A stretch of 64,000 nucleotides of DNA from Gammaproteobacteria bacterium (GCA_026707445.1 JAPOWV010000024.1:1-64000), one strand, 5' to 3'. Shown: positions 27,116 through 35,988, counted from the stretch's first letter. Notes: generated by a model not told the origin, from the sequence alone. Translations and numbers: made by a program.

Positions 27116-28203
27116 CGCTTCTTGACCGGTACCTGCTGCGCGGTGTCGTTCCGCTTGTGCTCGTGTGCCTTTGCGCGCTCGTGTCGCTCTCGCTGTTCGT
27201 GGATTTCGCCCAACAGTCCCGCATGGCCGGCCAGGGCGCCTACACGCTGCTCGACGGTCTTGCCTACTCCGCGTTACGCATCCCGCAATTCGCGTTCGAC
27301 GCGCTTCCCGCGGCCGCGATCATCGGGAGCTTCCTTGCGCTGGGCAATTTTTCCGCGCACCACGAACTGACGGTGGCGAGGGCCTCCGGCGTGTCGGTGC
27401 TCAGGCTCTCGGTTCCGGTGTGGGCCGCGGGAGCGCTTTTCGTTGTGCTGGCGGTGTTCCTGGGTGAGTCGCTGGCCCCACCGATGCACTCTCTGGGCAA
27501 GCGCATGCGGGCGGCCGCCCTTAATCCGACACCGGCGCTGACGCAGGGAGAGAGCGTCTGGATGCGCGACGGCGACCTGATTCTGAACCTGCGCCCCGCG
27601 GGCGACGAAGAAGGCTACGCGAGCGCCTTTCTTTTCCGGCTGGCGCCGGAGGGCATCCTCAGTTTCGGCCGGGCGCGGGCCGCGAGGATCAACGAGGACG
27701 GCAAGCTCGAGCTCGGCGGCTATGAAGAGACCGTTGTCGGCGAGGACGGCGCGCAGTCTTCGTACAGCGATCTGAGGATTACCGAGACCCGCCTGAGCCC
27801 CGATATCGTCGAACTCGTTGAACTGCGCCCCGAGCTGATGACGGTCGGCAGCCTGTTGCGCTACGCGCGTTACCTGGAAGCGAACCAGCTCAGCGGTCTG
27901 CGTTTCCGCCTGGAAATGCAGTCGCGGCTGGCGACGATGGCGGCAGTGGCGCTGATGTGCGTACTTGCCCTGCCGCTGGTGTTTACCAATCGCAGGACCC
28001 TTGGCGGCAGCGCCCGGGCCGCGCTGGGGCTGGGCATCGCACTGATCTGGTTTCTGGCGAACCGCGGGGTGGCCGAAGCCGGTCAGCTCTACGGTCTGCC
28101 GCCCTGGCTGGCGGGCTGGGCGCCCACCCTTGTCCTGGGTATTGCCGTGATCGTGCTCCTTGTGCGCGCCGACCGCTTGCGCTGGCGCCGGGCACCCGAC
28201 TGA
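27112..28203 (+). CDS. lptG: LPS export ABC transporter permease LptG
   Basis: 363 residues from ATG 27112, coupled to lptF by a 4-bp overlap; a longer frame back to 26656 overlaps lptF and is not real. Begins TLLDRYLLRGV, with six predicted membrane segments flanking a periplasmic jellyroll. Partner of LptF in the LptB2FG complex. Confidence 0.95.
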   Translation: MTLLDRYLLRGVVPLVLVCLCALVSLSLFVDFAQQSRMAGQGAYTLLDGLAYSALRIPQFAFDALPAAAIIGSFLALGNFSAHHELTVARASGVSVLRLSVPVWAAGALFVVLAVFLGESLAPPMHSLGKRMRAAALNPTPALTQGESVWMRDGDLILNLRPAGDEEGYASAFLFRLAPEGILSFGRARAARINEDGKLELGGYEETVVGEDGAQSSYSDLRITETRLSPDIVELVELRPELMTVGSLLRYARYLEANQLSGLRFRLEMQSRLATMAAVALMCVLALPLVFTNRRTLGGSARAALGLGIALIWFLANRGVAEAGQLYGLPPWLAGWAPTLVLGIAVIVLLVRADRLRWRRAPD

Positions 28204-28225
28204 GCGCCTTTCCCATGCGGGCATA

Positions 28226-28300
28226 TGGCGCTCCCTAGGGGAATCGAACCCCTGTTTCCAGATTGAGAGCCTGGCGTCCTGACCCCTAGACGAAGGGAGC
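28226..28300 (-). tRNA. tRNA-Glu (anticodon CUC)
   Basis: On the minus strand the gene runs from GCTCCCT (acceptor, 28300) to AGGGAGC, discriminator G and an encoded CCA (28226). The D-arm has TCTAGGGGTCAGGA, the T-arm has CAGGGGTTCGATTCCCCTA, and the anticodon loop CTCTCAA gives CUC at 28267-28265, reading GAG. A clover-leaf folds with normal stems. It lies between lptG and pcnB, opposite to both. Confidence 0.95.
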
Positions 28301-28329
28301 GTTTCGTACTTGATAAGTCGCGGTGCGAT

Positions 28330-28335
28330 ATTATA
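28330..28335 (-). promoter_or_regulatory. -10 element of the tRNA-Glu promoter
   Basis: A perfect TATAAT on the minus strand, about 30 bp upstream of the tRNA 5' end and followed by a GC-rich stretch. No good -35 element is visible at 16-18 bp, so the call rests on the -10 box and position. Confidence 0.45.
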
Positions 28336-28361
28336 GGCAGCCGAATAAAGGCGTGCTTCAG

Positions 28362-29690
28362 ATGCGCGCCGTGCCATCCGTGGCTGGAGTTTCGACCTCG
28401 ATCAAGACAACGGCGCTGAAAATCAATTCGGGCGAACCGCGCATTGCGGCGCGGCAGCTTCCGTCCAATGTAGTCAGGGTGCTACGCGGCCTGCACCGGG
28501 CAGGCTATCGCGCCTGTGTGGTTGGCGGCGGGGTGCGCGACCTGCTGCTGAATCTTCAGCCCAAGGACTTCGACATCGTGACCGACGCCAGGCCGGAGCA
28601 GGTGAAGAAGCTGTTCCGCAGGGTGCTGCTGATCGGGCGGCGGTTCCGCCTGGCGCACGTGATGTTCGGCCGCGAATACATCGAGGTCGCCACGTTTCGC
28701 GGTTCCGGTAACGAGGCCCCGGATTCGCAGGGCGCGGTTGTCCGCGGATCCAATGGCCGCATCCTGCGGGACAACCGCTTCGGGAGCCTGGAAGAGGACG
28801 TCCTGAGGCGCGATTTCACGATCAACGCACTGTACTGGGACTTTGCCGACAAACGCATTATTGATCACGTCGGCGGCCTGAAGGACATTGCCGCGCGCCG
28901 CCTGCGCCTGATCGGGGAACCGCGCCTACGCTACGAGGAGGACCCGGTGCGGATGCTGCGCGCGGCGCGCTTCGCGGCCAAACTCGGCTGCGAGCTCGAC
29001 GGGCGTTGCGCCGAGCCGATCCGGGAAATGGCCCCGCTGCTGCGGGAGGAACCGCCCGCCCGCCTGCTGGAAGAGGTGCGCAAGCTGTTCCTTGGCGGTC
29101 ACGCTGTTTCCAGTTTTGAAGAACTGCGCCGCTTCGGCCTGCTCGACGAACTGTTCCCGTTCCTGGGCCCCTGGATGGATGCCGAGCCGCGGGCCGGGGA
29201 ATTCGTCGGCGATGCGCTTGCAGCGACCGACAGGAGGCTGAGCGAGGGTTCTCACGCCAGCCTGATGTTCCTTTTATGCGTGTTCTACTGGGGGCCGATT
29301 TCCCGGGCCGTGGCGCCCGGCGGCAGCAGGATTCCCCGCTATACGCAGATTACCGATGCCTTTCGCCGGATGGTTCGGGGCAGCCAGTACGGACTTCGGC
29401 CCACGAAAAAGATGATGGCGGACATGGAGCACGTACTGGCCCGCCAGGCTCTGCTGCAGGCCAGGCCGCGCCGGCGCGTGAACCAGACGCTGAAGCATCC
29501 GCTGTTCTGCCCGGCCTATCGCCTGTTGTGCTTGCGCCGCCGCCTGGGCGAGATCGACGAACAGTGTGTTCTTTACTGGCGGAAAAGGGCGGGGTCGGCG
29601 CCTTCCCGTTCCTGGTCGAAGCGCCGCCGCCGCAAATCGGGCCGCGCCGGAGGCCGGGGCGCGAACGGAAATGAAAAAAAGGTCCGATAG
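28362..29690 (+). CDS. pcnB: Poly(A) polymerase I
   Basis: 442 residues from ATG 28362; a GTG at 28323 would add 13 residues and lies in the tRNA promoter. The nucleotidyltransferase motif GGGVRD (55-60) with catalytic DFD (69-71) is followed by the RNA-binding domain and a very basic C-terminal tail (RKRAGSAPSRSWSKRRRRK). It adds 3' poly(A) tails that speed RNA decay. A CCA-adding enzyme is the alternative, but the tail and the position before panB favour PcnB. Overlaps the kinase gene by 20 bp. Confidence 0.92.
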   Translation: MRAVPSVAGVSTSIKTTALKINSGEPRIAARQLPSNVVRVLRGLHRAGYRACVVGGGVRDLLLNLQPKDFDIVTDARPEQVKKLFRRVLLIGRRFRLAHVMFGREYIEVATFRGSGNEAPDSQGAVVRGSNGRILRDNRFGSLEEDVLRRDFTINALYWDFADKRIIDHVGGLKDIAARRLRLIGEPRLRYEEDPVRMLRAARFAAKLGCELDGRCAEPIREMAPLLREEPPARLLEEVRKLFLGGHAVSSFEELRRFGLLDELFPFLGPWMDAEPRAGEFVGDALAATDRRLSEGSHASLMFLLCVFYWGPISRAVAPGGSRIPRYTQITDAFRRMVRGSQYGLRPTKKMMADMEHVLARQALLQARPRRRVNQTLKHPLFCPAYRLLCLRRRLGEIDEQCVLYWRKRAGSAPSRSWSKRRRRKSGRAGGRGANGNEKKVR

Positions 29691-30327
29691 CGGCCGATAT
29701 ATCGCCGTCGAAGGCTGCATCGGCGCCGGCAAATCTACGGTGGCGCATTTGCTGGCGGACCGGATGAACGGCGAACTGATCGTGGAGGCGCCGCACGGCA
29801 ACCCCTTCCTGGAGCGCTTCTACAACGGGGTCACCCGGGCTGCGCTGCCGTCCCAACTCTATTTTCTGCTGCACCGCACGCAGCTCGCCGAGCGCATCAA
29901 GAAGGACGACCTCTTTCCCACAACCCGCATCAGCGACTTTCTGCTGGAGCGCGACCGGGTCTATGCCGAGTGCACGCTGGCGTCGGACGAATTGCAGGTC
30001 TACGACATGGTGCGCGAAGCCGTGGCGATCGATCCGCCGGTGCCGGACCTGGTGCTGTTCCTGCAGACCTCTGTTCGAACCCTGTTGAAGCGGATCGCCA
30101 ACCGCGGCATTCCGATGGAGCGGCGCATAACGGCCGAGTATCTCGAACTGCTCAACGAGGCGATGGCGCGATTTATACTGGACTACGACGAGGCGCCGGT
30201 CCTGATAGTGAACACCGAAGCCATTGATCTTGTGAACAACGATGCGCACATCGAACTGCTGCTCAACGAAATGGAACAGGCCCGGTCCGGCCGCACCTAT
30301 TTCGATCCCAGCGGCCTGGTCGTTTGA
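29671..30327 (+). CDS. Deoxynucleoside kinase (deoxyadenosine/deoxyguanosine kinase family)
   Basis: 218 residues from ATG 29671; an in-frame extension to 29566 overlaps pcnB. P-loop GCIGAGKST at 15-23, the LLERDRVYAE segment carrying the conserved E-R-D residues, and a LID region RIANRGIPMERR. It phosphorylates deoxynucleosides for salvage. It sits where folK normally lies between pcnB and panB in gammaproteobacteria; folK is not seen in the window. Substrate preference cannot be told from sequence. Confidence 0.88.
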   Translation: MKKRSDSGRYIAVEGCIGAGKSTVAHLLADRMNGELIVEAPHGNPFLERFYNGVTRAALPSQLYFLLHRTQLAERIKKDDLFPTTRISDFLLERDRVYAECTLASDELQVYDMVREAVAIDPPVPDLVLFLQTSVRTLLKRIANRGIPMERRITAEYLELLNEAMARFILDYDEAPVLIVNTEAIDLVNNDAHIELLLNEMEQARSGRTYFDPSGLVV

Positions 30328-30337
30328 TCATCAAACG
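30321..30337. repeat. Short palindrome over the kinase stop codon
   Basis: CGTTTGA and TCAAACG form a perfect 7-bp stem with a TCA loop, overlapping the TGA stop at 30325-30327. There is no T-tract. It may protect the 3' end or have no role. Confidence 0.5.
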
Positions 30338-30351
30338 GTGCACCTGCTGGA

Positions 30352-30458
30352 GGCTTTGCTGCCCGGCCTATCCGGGAACGTCGGAGGCAGGGAAGCCGAC
30401 GCCGAGCCCACAGGGATGTGCTCGCTGGCGTGTCCCGGATAGGCCGGGCAGCAAAGCC
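30352..30458 (+). repeat. Family A hairpin, copy 2 (kinase-panB intergenic)
   Basis: Perfect 26-bp arms (30352-30377 with 30433-30458). The core holds GGC-AGGGAA-GCC (30386-30397) and CAC-AGGGAT-GTG (30409-30420), with GGA motifs 23 nt apart. The arm sequence differs from the other copies yet pairs fully. It lies in sense orientation, 24 bp after the kinase stop and upstream of panB. Confidence 0.9.
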
Positions 30459-30484
30459 GAAGGGTAGATCGCCAGGAATCCCAG

Positions 30485-31315
30485 GTGTACGTTCAACTGA
30501 AACAGCGCGACATGCGCAGACCGCCGGTGAACGTGAGCACGCTGGCGCGGATGAAAAAGGAGCGCGAGCCGATCGCCTGCCTGACCGCCTACGACGCCAG
30601 CTTTGCGCGGCTGGTGGACCGGTCCGGCGTGGACCTGGTGCTGGTGGGCGATTCCCTGGGAATGGTCATTCAGGGGCATGACACCACCGTTCCGGTGACG
30701 GTCGAGGACATCATCTACCACAGCCGGCACGTGGCCCGGGCACTCACCCACGCCTTCCTCGTGGCCGACATGCCCTTCATGAGCTACAGCGAACCCGAGC
30801 AGGCGCTGGACAACGCCGTGCGGCTGATGCAGGAAGGCGCCGCGATGATGGTCAAGCTGGAAGGCGGCGAAGGCCAGCGCAGGATCGTGGAGCATCTTGC
30901 CCGGCATGACATCCCCGTCTGCGCACACATCGGACTGCGGCCGCAGTCGGTCCACAAGATCGGCGGATTCAAGGTGCATGGACGCGATCCCTCGCAGGCG
31001 GAGCGAATGGTGACCAACGCGCGCCGGCTGGAGGAGGCGGGAGCGGACGTGGTGCTGCTCGAATGCGTTCCCAACGAACTGGGCAAGGCGATCGCGGAGC
31101 AGTGCCGGGTGCCCGTTATCGGGATCGGCGCGGGGCCCGATGTCGACGGACAGATCCTCGTCCTGTATGACATGCTCGGCATAACGCAGGGTCCGGTGCC
31201 GAAGTTCGTGCGCAACTTCATCACCGCGGCGGACGATCCGCTGGCTGCGTGCGAGGCCTACGTACAGGCCGTCAAGTCAGGCGAGTACCCCGCACCCGAG
31301 CACTGCTTCTCCTGA
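30485..31315 (+). CDS. panB: 3-methyl-2-oxobutanoate hydroxymethyltransferase
   Basis: 276 residues from GTG 30485 (AGGA 7 bases upstream); ATG 30512 is the alternative. The TIM-barrel motifs are clear: TAYDASFARLVD, VGDSLGMVIQGHDTT (metal Asp) and the catalytic Glu in LLECVP. It makes ketopantoate from ketoisovalerate and methylene-tetrahydrofolate. panC follows after 15 bp; panD is not in the window. Confidence 0.96.
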   Translation: MYVQLKQRDMRRPPVNVSTLARMKKEREPIACLTAYDASFARLVDRSGVDLVLVGDSLGMVIQGHDTTVPVTVEDIIYHSRHVARALTHAFLVADMPFMSYSEPEQALDNAVRLMQEGAAMMVKLEGGEGQRRIVEHLARHDIPVCAHIGLRPQSVHKIGGFKVHGRDPSQAERMVTNARRLEEAGADVVLLECVPNELGKAIAEQCRVPVIGIGAGPDVDGQILVLYDMLGITQGPVPKFVRNFITAADDPLAACEAYVQAVKSGEYPAPEHCFS

Positions 31316-31330
31316 ACCGGCGGCTGCCCC

Positions 31331-32185
31331 GTGCAGACAGTTACGACCAAGGCGCAGGTGCGCGCGCAGGTGCGCCGTTGGCGCGGGGCGGGCGAGAAGG
31401 TCACGCTGGTGCCCACGATGGGCGCGCTGCACCGGGCGCATACGAACCTGGCGCGCCTGGCCGGCACCGATGGCCGAGTGATCGTGAGCATTTTCGTGAA
31501 TCCCACGCAGTTCGCTCCCGGCGAGGATTTCGAGCGCTATCCCCGCGACCTGGATGCCGATGCGGACTTGCTGCGCGAGGCGGGAGTGGACCTGCTTTTC
31601 GCGCCCGGGCAGGATGAAGTCTATCCCCGCGGCCTGGACGACCCGACCCGGGTGGAAGTGCCCGGCCTGTCCGGCGAACTGTGCGGAGCGTACCGCCCGA
31701 CTCATTTTGCCGGCGTGACCTCGGTCGTGGCCCGCCTGCTGCTGCTGACTCTGCCCGACGCCGTGGTGTTCGGACGCAAGGACTATCAGCAGCTGGTGAT
31801 CCTGCGCCGCATGACCGAGGACCTGCATATTCCCGTCGAGGTGATCGAGGGCCCGATTACGCGCGAGAAGGACGGGCTGGCCATGAGTTCGCGGAACCGC
31901 TACCTGACTGAAGCGGAGCGGAGGATTGCCCCGGCCCTGTACGCCGAACTGCGGCGATGCGCCGCGCGTATCGAGGCGGGGGAGCGCGACTTCAGCGGAC
32001 TGGAGGAGAATGCGGCGGCACGCCTGGCGGAAGCCGGCTTCGCGCCGGACTATGTCGCGGTGCGGCGAGCCGGCGATCTGGCGCCGCCGTCGGCTTCGCC
32101 CTCCGGGGAGTGGGTCGTGCTCGCCGCCGCCTGGCTGGGTGCCGCGCGCCTCATCGACAACGTCGTCTGCGGCGCGGGTCCCTGA
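31331..32185 (+). CDS. panC: Pantothenate synthetase
   Basis: 284 residues from GTG 31331. It joins pantoate and beta-alanine with ATP. VPTMGALHRAH carries the nucleotide-binding region but reads HRAH where most members have HxGH; FVNPTQF, FGRKDYQQL and MSSRNRYL are normal. The last 136 bp overlap the convergent queG gene end to end. Confidence 0.95.
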   Translation: MQTVTTKAQVRAQVRRWRGAGEKVTLVPTMGALHRAHTNLARLAGTDGRVIVSIFVNPTQFAPGEDFERYPRDLDADADLLREAGVDLLFAPGQDEVYPRGLDDPTRVEVPGLSGELCGAYRPTHFAGVTSVVARLLLLTLPDAVVFGRKDYQQLVILRRMTEDLHIPVEVIEGPITREKDGLAMSSRNRYLTEAERRIAPALYAELRRCAARIEAGERDFSGLEENAAARLAEAGFAPDYVAVRRAGDLAPPSASPSGEWVVLAAAWLGAARLIDNVVCGAGP

Positions 32186-33243
32186 TCTCCCGCCTGCCGT
32201 TCAAGCGCCCAGCCAACGTGCTCGCGAACCATTTCGCTGGAGTGCGACAACCGCTTTCGCAGCGACTCGATCACCTCTCCTGAACGGGCGGTGTTGCCAA
32301 GGGCGATCGCCAGGTTACGGAGCCAGCCCGTATAGCCGGCGCGGCGCAGGGCGCTTCCCCGGGTGCGTTCCCGCCATTGCTCCTCGCTCCACGCGAACAG
32401 GCGGGTCAGCCGGGCGTCGTCCAGGCCGCCGCGCGGTGCGAAGGCGGCTTCTTCGCTGGGCCGCGCATGGCGGTTCCAGGGGCAGACCAGCTGGCAATCG
32501 TCGCAGCCGAACACGCGGTTGCCGATCAACGGCCGCAGTTCCAGTGGAATGGAACCCCGATGCTCGATGGTCAGGTAGGAAATGCAGCGGCGGGCGTCAA
32601 GTTGATAAGGCGCCACGATGGCCTCGGTGGGACAGATGTCCAGGCATGCCCGGCAACTGCCGCAGTGGTCCGCCACGGGGCGATCGACCGGCAACGGGAG
32701 GTCGGTGTAGATCTCGCCGAGGAAGAACCACGAGCCTTCCTGGCGGTCGATCAGGTTGGTGTGCTTGCCCATCCAGCCCAGCCCGGCCTGCGCGGCCAGG
32801 GGTTTCTCCATGACCGGGGCGCTGTCCACGAACACCCTGTAACCCATGGGTCCGGCCATTGAAGCGATGCGTTCGGCAAGCTTCCGAAGACGCCTGCGCA
32901 TCAGGCGGTGGTAGTCCCTGCCCAGGGCGTAACGCGAAATGTAGGCCTTGTCCGGGTCGGCCAGCACCGCCAGGGCCGGGGCGGCGTCGCGTGGCCAGTA
33001 ATGCATGCGGAAGCAGAGCACCCTCACCGTTCCGGGAAGCAGGCGGGCCGGCCGGGTTCGCTTGCGTCCATGCCGCGCCATCCATCCCATGCTTCCGTGC
33101 CGCCCCAGCTCCAGCCAGCGCTCCAGGCGCTCCTCGGCCCGGGCAAGTTCAATTCCCGCCACTCCGGCCTGTTCGAAGCCGAATTCCCGCGCCAGCGCCG
33201 GTAGTTCGGCGGCGATACGCGAGTGTTCCGCGGCAGCTTGCAT
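32050..33243 (-). CDS. queG: Epoxyqueuosine reductase
   Basis: 397 residues. N-terminal cobalamin-binding domain, then two [4Fe-4S] cysteine clusters (CGSCRACLDICP and FGCDDCQLVCPWN), and a C-terminal HEAT-like domain. It reduces epoxyqueuosine to queuosine in tRNA. The final 45 residues or so, rich in Ala, Ser and Pro (DQGPAPQTTLSMRR onward), extend past the conserved part and are encoded antisense to the 3' end of panC. nnr is divergent, as usual for this neighbourhood. Confidence 0.95.
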   Translation of the reverse strand: MQAAAEHSRIAAELPALAREFGFEQAGVAGIELARAEERLERWLELGRHGSMGWMARHGRKRTRPARLLPGTVRVLCFRMHYWPRDAAPALAVLADPDKAYISRYALGRDYHRLMRRRLRKLAERIASMAGPMGYRVFVDSAPVMEKPLAAQAGLGWMGKHTNLIDRQEGSWFFLGEIYTDLPLPVDRPVADHCGSCRACLDICPTEAIVAPYQLDARRCISYLTIEHRGSIPLELRPLIGNRVFGCDDCQLVCPWNRHARPSEEAAFAPRGGLDDARLTRLFAWSEEQWRERTRGSALRRAGYTGWLRNLAIALGNTARSGEVIESLRKRLSHSSEMVREHVGWALERQAGDQGPAPQTTLSMRRAAPSQAAASTTHSPEGEADGGARSPARRTAT

Positions 33244-33292
33244 GGGCCGAAAGAGTATAGGTCGGCATGTATTTCGGGCAATATTCGTGCTG

Positions 33293-34792
33293 ATGAGTCA
33301 TCGAACCGCATACTGCACGGCCGCCGTGCGTGCGCTGGAAGGCGCGCTCATGGCAAGCGAAGGCATCGACAGCAATGCCCTGATGGAGCGCGCCGGCACG
33401 TCCGCCTACGCGCGCGCCCGGCGTGCATTTCCCGGGGCGCGGCGATGGATCGTCCTGGCCGGCGCAGGCAACAACGCGGGCGACGGCTTCGTGATGGCCC
33501 GCCTGGCGAAGCAGGAGGGCCTGGACGCACGGGTCATGCTGCTGTCGCCCGATAATCGCCCCCGGGGCGACGCGGCCACGCAGTTCGAGGCGGCGCGGCA
33601 ATCCGCCGTTTCCAGCGGACCGTTGGTGCAGGCGGAGCTGGATGGATGCGACCTGATCGTGGACGCCATGCTCGGAATCGGGCTGGACCGGCCGCTGGGG
33701 GGGCTTTACCTCGAAGCGGCGCAGGCGGTCAACGAAGGCAGTGCGCCGGTTGTGGCCGTCGACATTCCCACCGGCATACACGCCGACACCGGGGCCTCGA
33801 TGACGGCGGCGGTCCGCGCGGCCCTGACCGTGACCTTCGTGGCCGAGAAATGCGGGCTGTTTCTGGGTGACGCCCCGGATTACGTGGGGCGCCGCGTGCT
33901 GGAGCCGCTCGGGCGGATCGAACCGGACGGGGTGGCGGAGATCGAGACCGAATTTGCGGGAGAGCCGATGTTGCGCGTGTTCACCGCGGAGACGCTGCGG
34001 GCGATGCTCCCGGCCCGGCAGCGCGCAGACCACAAGGGGCGCTTCGGGCATGTGCTGGTAGTGGCCGGGGGGCCGGGAATGGGCGGCGCCGCGAGGCTCG
34101 CCGGTGAGGGCGCGTTGCGCGCCGGAGCCGGGCTCGTATCGGTGGCCACGCACCCGGACCACGCGGCCGCGCTGCTGTCCGGACGTCCGGAACTCATGGT
34201 GCGCGGCGTCCGCAACGCGGAAGATCTTGCGCCGTTGCTCGAACGGGCCACCGTGCTGGCGGTCGGCTGCGGTCTCGGCCAGGATGCCTGGGCCCGCGAG
34301 TTGTTTGCAGCCTCACAGGGAGGCGATCTGCCGGTGGTCGTGGACGCGGACGGTCTCGGTCTCGTGCCCGAGGCTCCGGCGGGGACTGCCCCGAGAATCC
34401 TGACACCGCACCCGGGTGAGGCCGGGCGGCTGTTGGATAGCTCCAGTGACCGGGTACAGGACGACAGGCTGGGCGCCGTTACCGAGCTCAGGAAGCGCTA
34501 TGGCGGCGTGGCGCTGCTCAAGGGCGCGCATACGCTGGTGTCGGGAAGCGGCAAGCCGCCGTGGGTGATCGACGCCGGCAATCCCGGTATGGCGACGGCG
34601 GGGATGGGCGACGTGCTGACCGGGCTGATGGCGGGCTTGTGGGCGCAGTTCCCGGAAGCCGAGCCGGAAGACCTGGCCGCCATGGCCGCCTTCATTCATG
34701 CCCGCGCGGGCGACCGCGCCGCAACCGCCGGACAGCGCGGCATGATCGCCGGCGATTTGATTGAAGCCCTGCGCGCCGAACTGAATCCCTGA
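33293..34792 (+). CDS. nnr: Bifunctional NAD(P)H-hydrate epimerase / ADP-dependent dehydratase
   Basis: 499 residues from ATG 33293; a longer frame to 33005 runs into queG. The YjeF_N epimerase domain (about 1-215, LAGAGNNAGDGFVMA) is followed by the dehydratase domain (about 225-499, NPGMATAGMGDVLTG). It repairs hydrated NAD(P)H. In gammaproteobacteria tsaE normally follows directly; here two unrelated genes intervene. Confidence 0.95.
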   Translation: MSHRTAYCTAAVRALEGALMASEGIDSNALMERAGTSAYARARRAFPGARRWIVLAGAGNNAGDGFVMARLAKQEGLDARVMLLSPDNRPRGDAATQFEAARQSAVSSGPLVQAELDGCDLIVDAMLGIGLDRPLGGLYLEAAQAVNEGSAPVVAVDIPTGIHADTGASMTAAVRAALTVTFVAEKCGLFLGDAPDYVGRRVLEPLGRIEPDGVAEIETEFAGEPMLRVFTAETLRAMLPARQRADHKGRFGHVLVVAGGPGMGGAARLAGEGALRAGAGLVSVATHPDHAAALLSGRPELMVRGVRNAEDLAPLLERATVLAVGCGLGQDAWARELFAASQGGDLPVVVDADGLGLVPEAPAGTAPRILTPHPGEAGRLLDSSSDRVQDDRLGAVTELRKRYGGVALLKGAHTLVSGSGKPPWVIDAGNPGMATAGMGDVLTGLMAGLWAQFPEAEPEDLAAMAAFIHARAGDRAATAGQRGMIAGDLIEALRAELNP

Positions 34793-34808
34793 TTCGTCGC
34801 GGCAAGGA

Positions 34809-35915
34809 TTACTTCGGCGCCGAATAGAACTGGATAATGGCGCCGTCCGGCGTTTCGACGGCGAACAGGTCGATGTCCCCGTAGGGTTCCAGCCGGACGC
34901 GGCGGATTTCGTTTCGTATCGCCCAGCCCCGTACCCGTATCCGGTTGCGGGCTTCGACGGCGTCCCCGACTTCGAAGCGCACCGCCAGGGTTCCTAGATT
35001 GGGCGCCCGGCAGCGGTCCGAATAATCGAACCCGCTCATGCCCATGACTTCGATGTATTCCATGCGCCCGAATTCTCCGGGCCGCGTTTCCACGATGCCG
35101 GCGCGATAGGGAACCGTGGTGGTGAGGCTCAACGGAATGCCCAGCGGCGTTGGGGTGGGCTCGGGCGCGAGGTACGGATCGCCCTTGTAATAGGAACCGA
35201 AACCGAGGATGCGAGTGAAGAAGTCATGGGTGGCGTCCCGGTCCCTGACCATCTGCATCATGTTGAATGGACCGGTCAGCGTTTCAAAAGCCGGTATGGA
35301 TTCGGGCAGGGGCGGTTTGAGCCGCTCGTAGCCCTGCACCTGCACTCCGTCCGGTCCGCGGTAGATCACGACCCGCAATTCGGAACCGCGGAAAGAAATC
35401 CGGGCAATCGGCGTCTCGGTCCACCAGCCCAGGTCGATCGCCCGGCGGTAGATTTCCGGCATGTCCTTCATCCGCACCATCATGCTGAAGTAACAGCCGG
35501 TGTCCCAGACCCTGGACCCAGGGCGTGTTGGAAGGCGTTCGCCCGCGTTGTCGAAGCGCACCAGCCGGATCAGCCCCGACTCGTATTCCGCGGGACCGAG
35601 CAGCAGGGCCTCGCCGCTTGCCTCTTGCGGCAGCTCCCACGCCGCCGCCAATGCAGAATCGAGAGGGCCGCGCCACTTCGCTTCATAGCCTCCGATCCCG
35701 AGAAAGAACCGCGCCGTGCGGTCAATGTGACTGACGCTGACCACGACCTCCTGCCACGGCTGCCGCGTTACCGGCTCGAGGTCCTGTTCTCCCGCCGGGG
35801 ACGAAGTGGCCAGCAGGATTCCGGCCAGCATGAGCGTGAGGCGCGGGCCGGACGACGGCCTGCCGACCGGCGCTTTCCGGCCCGCAATCCGTAGAGGAGC
35901 GGTTTGCCTGTGCAT
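34809..35915 (-). CDS. Exported protein with two VOC (glyoxalase/bleomycin-resistance fold) domains
   Basis: 368 residues from ATG 35915; the frame continues upstream to 36068 but would overlap the divergent gene. A long basic N-terminus then a hydrophobic stretch (about 25-42, LTLMLAGILLATSSPAG) suggests a signal peptide. Two VOC modules follow, about 60-195 (VSVSHIDRTARFFLGIGGYE) and 210-365 (MMQMVRDRDATHDFFTRILGFGSYY), the second ending AVETPDGAIIQFYSAP. Exported VOC proteins are uncommon. Enzymatic role unknown. It lies inside the normally compact nnr-tsaE gap, on the opposite strand. Confidence 0.78.
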   Translation of the reverse strand: MHRQTAPLRIAGRKAPVGRPSSGPRLTLMLAGILLATSSPAGEQDLEPVTRQPWQEVVVSVSHIDRTARFFLGIGGYEAKWRGPLDSALAAAWELPQEASGEALLLGPAEYESGLIRLVRFDNAGERLPTRPGSRVWDTGCYFSMMVRMKDMPEIYRRAIDLGWWTETPIARISFRGSELRVVIYRGPDGVQVQGYERLKPPLPESIPAFETLTGPFNMMQMVRDRDATHDFFTRILGFGSYYKGDPYLAPEPTPTPLGIPLSLTTTVPYRAGIVETRPGEFGRMEYIEVMGMSGFDYSDRCRAPNLGTLAVRFEVGDAVEARNRIRVRGWAIRNEIRRVRLEPYGDIDLFAVETPDGAIIQFYSAPK

Positions 35916-35988
35916 GGTCACATGGTACCGCCCGCCAGGAGTCCGGACCGGCACGCCCGGAGCGGGCTCTCCGTTCGCTTTTAGAGTC

